From: Takakia lepidozioides
Taxonomy: Eukaryota > Streptophyta > Takakiopsida > Takakiales > Takakiaceae
NCBI GenBank assembly: GCA_030704615.1
Contig: CM060731.1
Coordinates: 46,562,001-46,626,000, forward strand
DNA length: 64,000 bases
Reading direction: 5' to 3'
Numbering within the stretch: position 1 is the stretch's first letter; each line of letters opens with the position of its first letter. Below are positions 60,861 through 64,000 of the stretch, one piece after another. The notes under the pieces are model-generated. The model did no database searches, was not told the DNA's origin, and was given only the letters and a program-made list of their open reading frames with translations. The translations under genes and the position numbers were made by a program.

Positions 60861-61385
60861 TCACTTCACACCAAATTCACGGAGGATGATCTCACGATTG
60901 ACGATGAAGCGGAGTTGGATTAGAAACATCTTTAGCAATTGAGGGTGGGCCTTCACCATGCGCTCACAATGCTTGCAGGACTCTTCAAGGCCTGCCGTCT
61001 CGTTGAGGTGAGCGGTTTTGTTCCGCTGGTTTATACAAAGATCGCCATTCTTCACGGAATTCTTCATAGACATCCCAAGCGATGCAGCGCATGTTACAAC
61101 GGTGGGATGCTCCTGGTTGAGCTCGAACCTCCTGTTTTTCCGAACATTTTTTATTTTTGGTACGACGGTGATGATTGTCGTCTTCATCATCTCCCCGGCC
61201 ACCTGCTTGATGAGCCTCTCCCCGTACATCTTGGCACACAACAACAATGCTTGCAAGGCTCCTAGTACAAAAAAGAATGAATGCCAAGTGCAAACATAAG
61301 CCTTAATATACGATGAGTATAACACGGGATCGGCATGAACGGGAATGTAACTTTCGAAATGTAGCACGTTGGCACTATGTGACAT
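60861..61385 (-). CDS. Hypothetical protein or exon, Lys/Arg/His-rich, possibly transposon-encoded
   Basis: The longest open frame (174 codons) in this part. A splice acceptor-like TTCTTTTTTGTACTAG at about 61260 would begin the real exon at about 61259 (GALQALLLCAKMYGERLIKQ), since the upstream part lies in the direct repeat. It continues EMMKTTIITVVPKIKNVRKN, HLNETAGLEESCKHCERMVK (a CxxC pair) and ends REIILREFGVK. Predicted mostly helical. No family recognised. It is convergent to the ParB-like relic downstream, which may be its partner in one element. Confidence 0.4.
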   Translation of the reverse strand: MSHSANVLHFESYIPVHADPVLYSSYIKAYVCTWHSFFFVLGALQALLLCAKMYGERLIKQVAGEMMKTTIITVVPKIKNVRKNRRFELNQEHPTVVTCAASLGMSMKNSVKNGDLCINQRNKTAHLNETAGLEESCKHCERMVKAHPQLLKMFLIQLRFIVNREIILREFGVK

Positions 61386-61426
61386 ATAACATGAACCGCC
61401 AATAATTTGGTAGAACTAATGTTCAG

Positions 61427-64000
61427 TTGGAACTTGGCTCTGACATGTTGAGCCCCTGTGAGATTAAATCTTTGAAGGATCTTCAAATAATGTACAATGT
61501 GATCTCTATGCCTGTTGTGCGTCCTCCACTTTCCCGTCACATTACAAAGTTGGAAACTGATTTCGTACATGGATACAGACTTGGTGCACAAGTTTTTTAT
61601 TTTTCACTGAAGGATACAAATGGGAAAAGCACAGAAGTTACTCCGGATATCACATACACATGGGATGAGTGCTGGAAAGATGTCAATGAGGAGTTCGAGC
61701 TCACACTCCTCATGGGAAATAACACACAACAATTTTGTAACCATATGTTCTATGTTTGGGACGGAAACCATCGTTTACTGGCATAGATGGGATACATACA
61801 GAAACATCATTCAAAAGACAAGGACAAGCATGTTGTAGTGGAGGCAATAGATCTGGATCCTGCGAAACTACATATCGAGGCTTCTTACAACTATGCACGA
61901 CGTGAACAAGTAAGACATCCTAGACACACCCTTCACGTTCAGCCCACTGCATGAAATCCATAAGTCTTATCCATGCAATGTTTTTACTCTTTTTGCACAT
62001 CGTCAGAGAAATCGCATGTGACACGAGCTTGGTTCACACACTTTTCCGGATTCAGAGAATTGGTTTGATGAAGCTTGATGATTTTCGCACAGTTCTCCAT
62101 CATGATGTAATCGAGCAGTACAAAACAGGGAAGGCTGCAAGGACTTGGTATTCTTTGACTCGAGATGCGTTTCTGGAGTACATGTATGCGGTATGGCCGA
62201 ACCTATACTCATTTTTCTTCTACAAAACATGTTTATAGTACTGTTTTGCTTATCCATTCTTTGTTATATGCAGCAAGAACTAGCAGAGGCCACTGAGAGG
62301 GGGAAATTTGAATAGCCATATTTTGGAGTCAGGTATGTATTATTTGAAATACCCGCTTTCATGCAATTATCCAATGACTTGGTGAAGTGCAAAACTGACT
62401 GATGTTCCCTTTACAGCCGGAGAAGCGCGCCATTCTTGTGCTCGAGCAGAATTTGAAGGACTTGAATATTTTGATTGTTTCCCGCCACAAATGACCTTGG
62501 AGGCGTACATCAGGAAGTGAAAAGGTCTCACTTGGCGATACTGTTTCTTCCGGGAGTTCTCGAAGGATGGTAACATATTACGGTCCAACAATTTTGATAG
62601 TCAAGTTGGGGGGGAGTGGGCCATGATGCGAGTTGTGTACATGTGCAGTGTCTTACTAAAAACTGTGTTGCCTCAATTTAGAGACCCTTAGGCTGTGTTA
62701 GCAATGTTCTTGACAAGAATTTGGTGATGATCGGTGCCGATCATCACTTCCATTATTGTGAGCTTCTTCAAAGAGAGACTTCATTCCCATAGCATATGAC
62801 ACTTTCAATTCCTCCATCCACACATAGGCGACTTGTTTGTAAACTGTAACCTGATGATCGGTGCCGATCATTGCATTCTGTAGTTCTGCTGTATGGATCC
62901 AAGGTACTGGTTTGCATATCCATGTTACGTGGTCTTTGTCAGGAATGTGATGATCGCCACCGATCATCGCAATTGGCTTCTTTATGAGTTAACGGTTTGG
63001 TTGGTTGGGTTTTGTTTTATGGTTCGCAGGTACACAAAATATGTGCTTATGGAAGGAAAACATCTTAGCAGTATCCCTGATTATCTAGACATGTGGTCGG
63101 ATCCTGGCAACGATCCAACCATGTACACAGTAAAGGATCTTGAGGGACTGGAGTCTTCAGGGACTGTGGTTGGTACCTAGACTGTCCTCCTGAGCACACA
63201 ACGTTTCAAGAGCAGCAGATGACATATTTGAACAATCATGCTGAGATGCCGGCACCTCTAAACGACGAGGAGTACCAAAAAACCATAGCAGCATTGGCCG
63301 CCAAGGAACCGCCGGACGCGCAGGAAACAACCCAGAAAGGCAAGAAGGGGGGGCACAAGAACAAAGACAAGGATGCAAAGGGTTCTGATGCACAACCAAG
63401 TCACCTGCGAAGAAAAGGATAAAGACAAGTCGAAGGAGAAGGAGAAGGAGAAGAAGAATGATAAGGACTTCACCGTCGGGAGATATACCCGCACTATTCA
63501 GTGCATTTTCGATCCCAGGCCACACCCTTCCCGTGCGGAGCAGGGGAGATTAAGATTGTCAATGAGGGATGGCTGGCGATGATGGAGAGTCGGAAAAAAA
63601 GATACTCGGGGGTGCCTAATTTGCCTACTTGGGATAACATGATCTCTTTCTTTAATCTGGTGGGAGTTTCCCTTTGTTTTCTGTGCATTTGTAAGTGTCA
63701 TTGTCAGTATTGATCTTTGTTTCTCTCCAAACATTCTTCTCCTTCGTTCTCAAATTGAACATGTCTGCCGCAGGTGAGCACTGGTCCCTCCTTCGTGTGC
63801 GGTGTGCAAAAATTGTTTGCTATTGACATGGTCATTCTTAACATCCCGGACGCCCAGGCTGTTCCAGACGTTCCTCCACAGGGCAAGACGCCAAGCTGAA
63901 ACAAATTCGATGACAACTACTGGAGTTGGGTGTTCGGGTTCTGCAATAATTTCCTTTGTGACGTAGAGCCAGATAGAAGGGGGAGGAGGACGCATTTGTA
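61427..64000 (+). pseudogene. ParB/sulfiredoxin-like domain gene, spliced and broken, runs off the window
   Basis: First exon (61427 to about 61912) reads MPVVRPPL (61508-61531), an insertion rich in Glu/Asn, then VWDGNHRLLA (61754-61783), TAG where Trp is likely, MGYIQKHHSKDK, VVEAIDLDP and YNYARREQ with donor GTAAGA. MPVxRxPL plus DGxHR is the substrate-loop and phosphate-binding pattern of ParB/Srx folds. Later exons include TGKAARTWYSLTRDAFLEYM (62114 on, donor near 62190), YTKYVLMEGKHLSSIPDYLD (63031 on), WYLDCPPEHTTFQEQQ after a one-base shift near 63165, a Lys/Asp/Glu-rich linker (63330-63470), WLAMMESRKKRYSGVP, LFAIDMVILNIPDAQAVPDV (63816 on) and FDDNYWSWVFGFCNNFLCDV (to 63966). Several stops and shifts show it is dead. 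The role (transposon protein, DNA-modifying enzyme) is inference. Confidence 0.55.
62724..62968. repeat. Three TGATCGG..CCGATCA palindromes
   Basis: GTGATGATCGG-TG-CCGATCATCAC at 62724-62747 (11-bp perfect arms), ATGATCGG-TG-CCGATCAT at 62854-62871, and GATGATCG-CCAC-CGATCATC at 62949-62968. They lie in what appears to be an intron of the ParB-like relic. Confidence 0.85.

Noticed and set aside
63258-63525. Leucine/phenylalanine-rich minus-strand proteins
   Set aside because: Complement of the Lys/Glu/Asp-rich linker of the plus-strand relic.

Overview
The window looks like nuclear DNA of a streptophyte plant, probably a land plant outside the flowering plants (lycophyte, fern or bryophyte). 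This rests on plant-specific multi-exon genes with GT-AG introns of roughly 100-600 bp, PLS-type pentatricopeptide (PPR) gene relics, an AUX/LAX auxin-carrier relic, tRNA-derived SINEs, several LINE families and Harbinger transposons. The species call is inference only.

Layout. 0-14.6 kb is a transposon and relic zone: a decayed Harbinger transposase, SINEs, an inverted-repeat-flanked tandem array, two PPR pseudogene fragments, a ~0.7 kb MITE, a second Harbinger carrying transposase and Myb-like genes, a LINE 3' end and an AUX/LAX relic. 15-53 kb holds three real host genes, all on the minus strand in tandem: (1) a 12-exon Ubl-WLM-PUG metalloprotease of the Wss1 type (14996-24604; all exon phases join to an intact 766-aa reading frame); (2) a BIG5-type Sec7 ARF-GEF of about 35 exons (26200-43639); (3) an alpha/beta-hydrolase lipase of the plant At1g73920/At1g18460 type (46097 to at least 52021). 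Their introns are loaded with fragments of one LINE family. A shrunken, decayed duplicate of the BIG5 Sec7 region sits just upstream of BIG5. 54-64 kb is again transposon territory: a minisatellite, SINEs, a transposon-protein relic, a ~165 bp direct repeat, and a spliced but broken gene whose first exon has a ParB/sulfiredoxin-like signature.

The three host genes have unrelated jobs (DNA-protein crosslink or ubiquitin/SUMO-linked proteolysis, ARF activation in membrane traffic, lipid hydrolysis); shared strand is the only link seen. The most interesting items are the ParB/Srx-like element at the right end, the LINE family whose 3' junctions all fall on TCTC or (TC)n, the nested LINE with a perfect 14-bp target duplication, the seven-fold EPDPD motif in the WLM protease, and the collapsed BIG5 duplicate.
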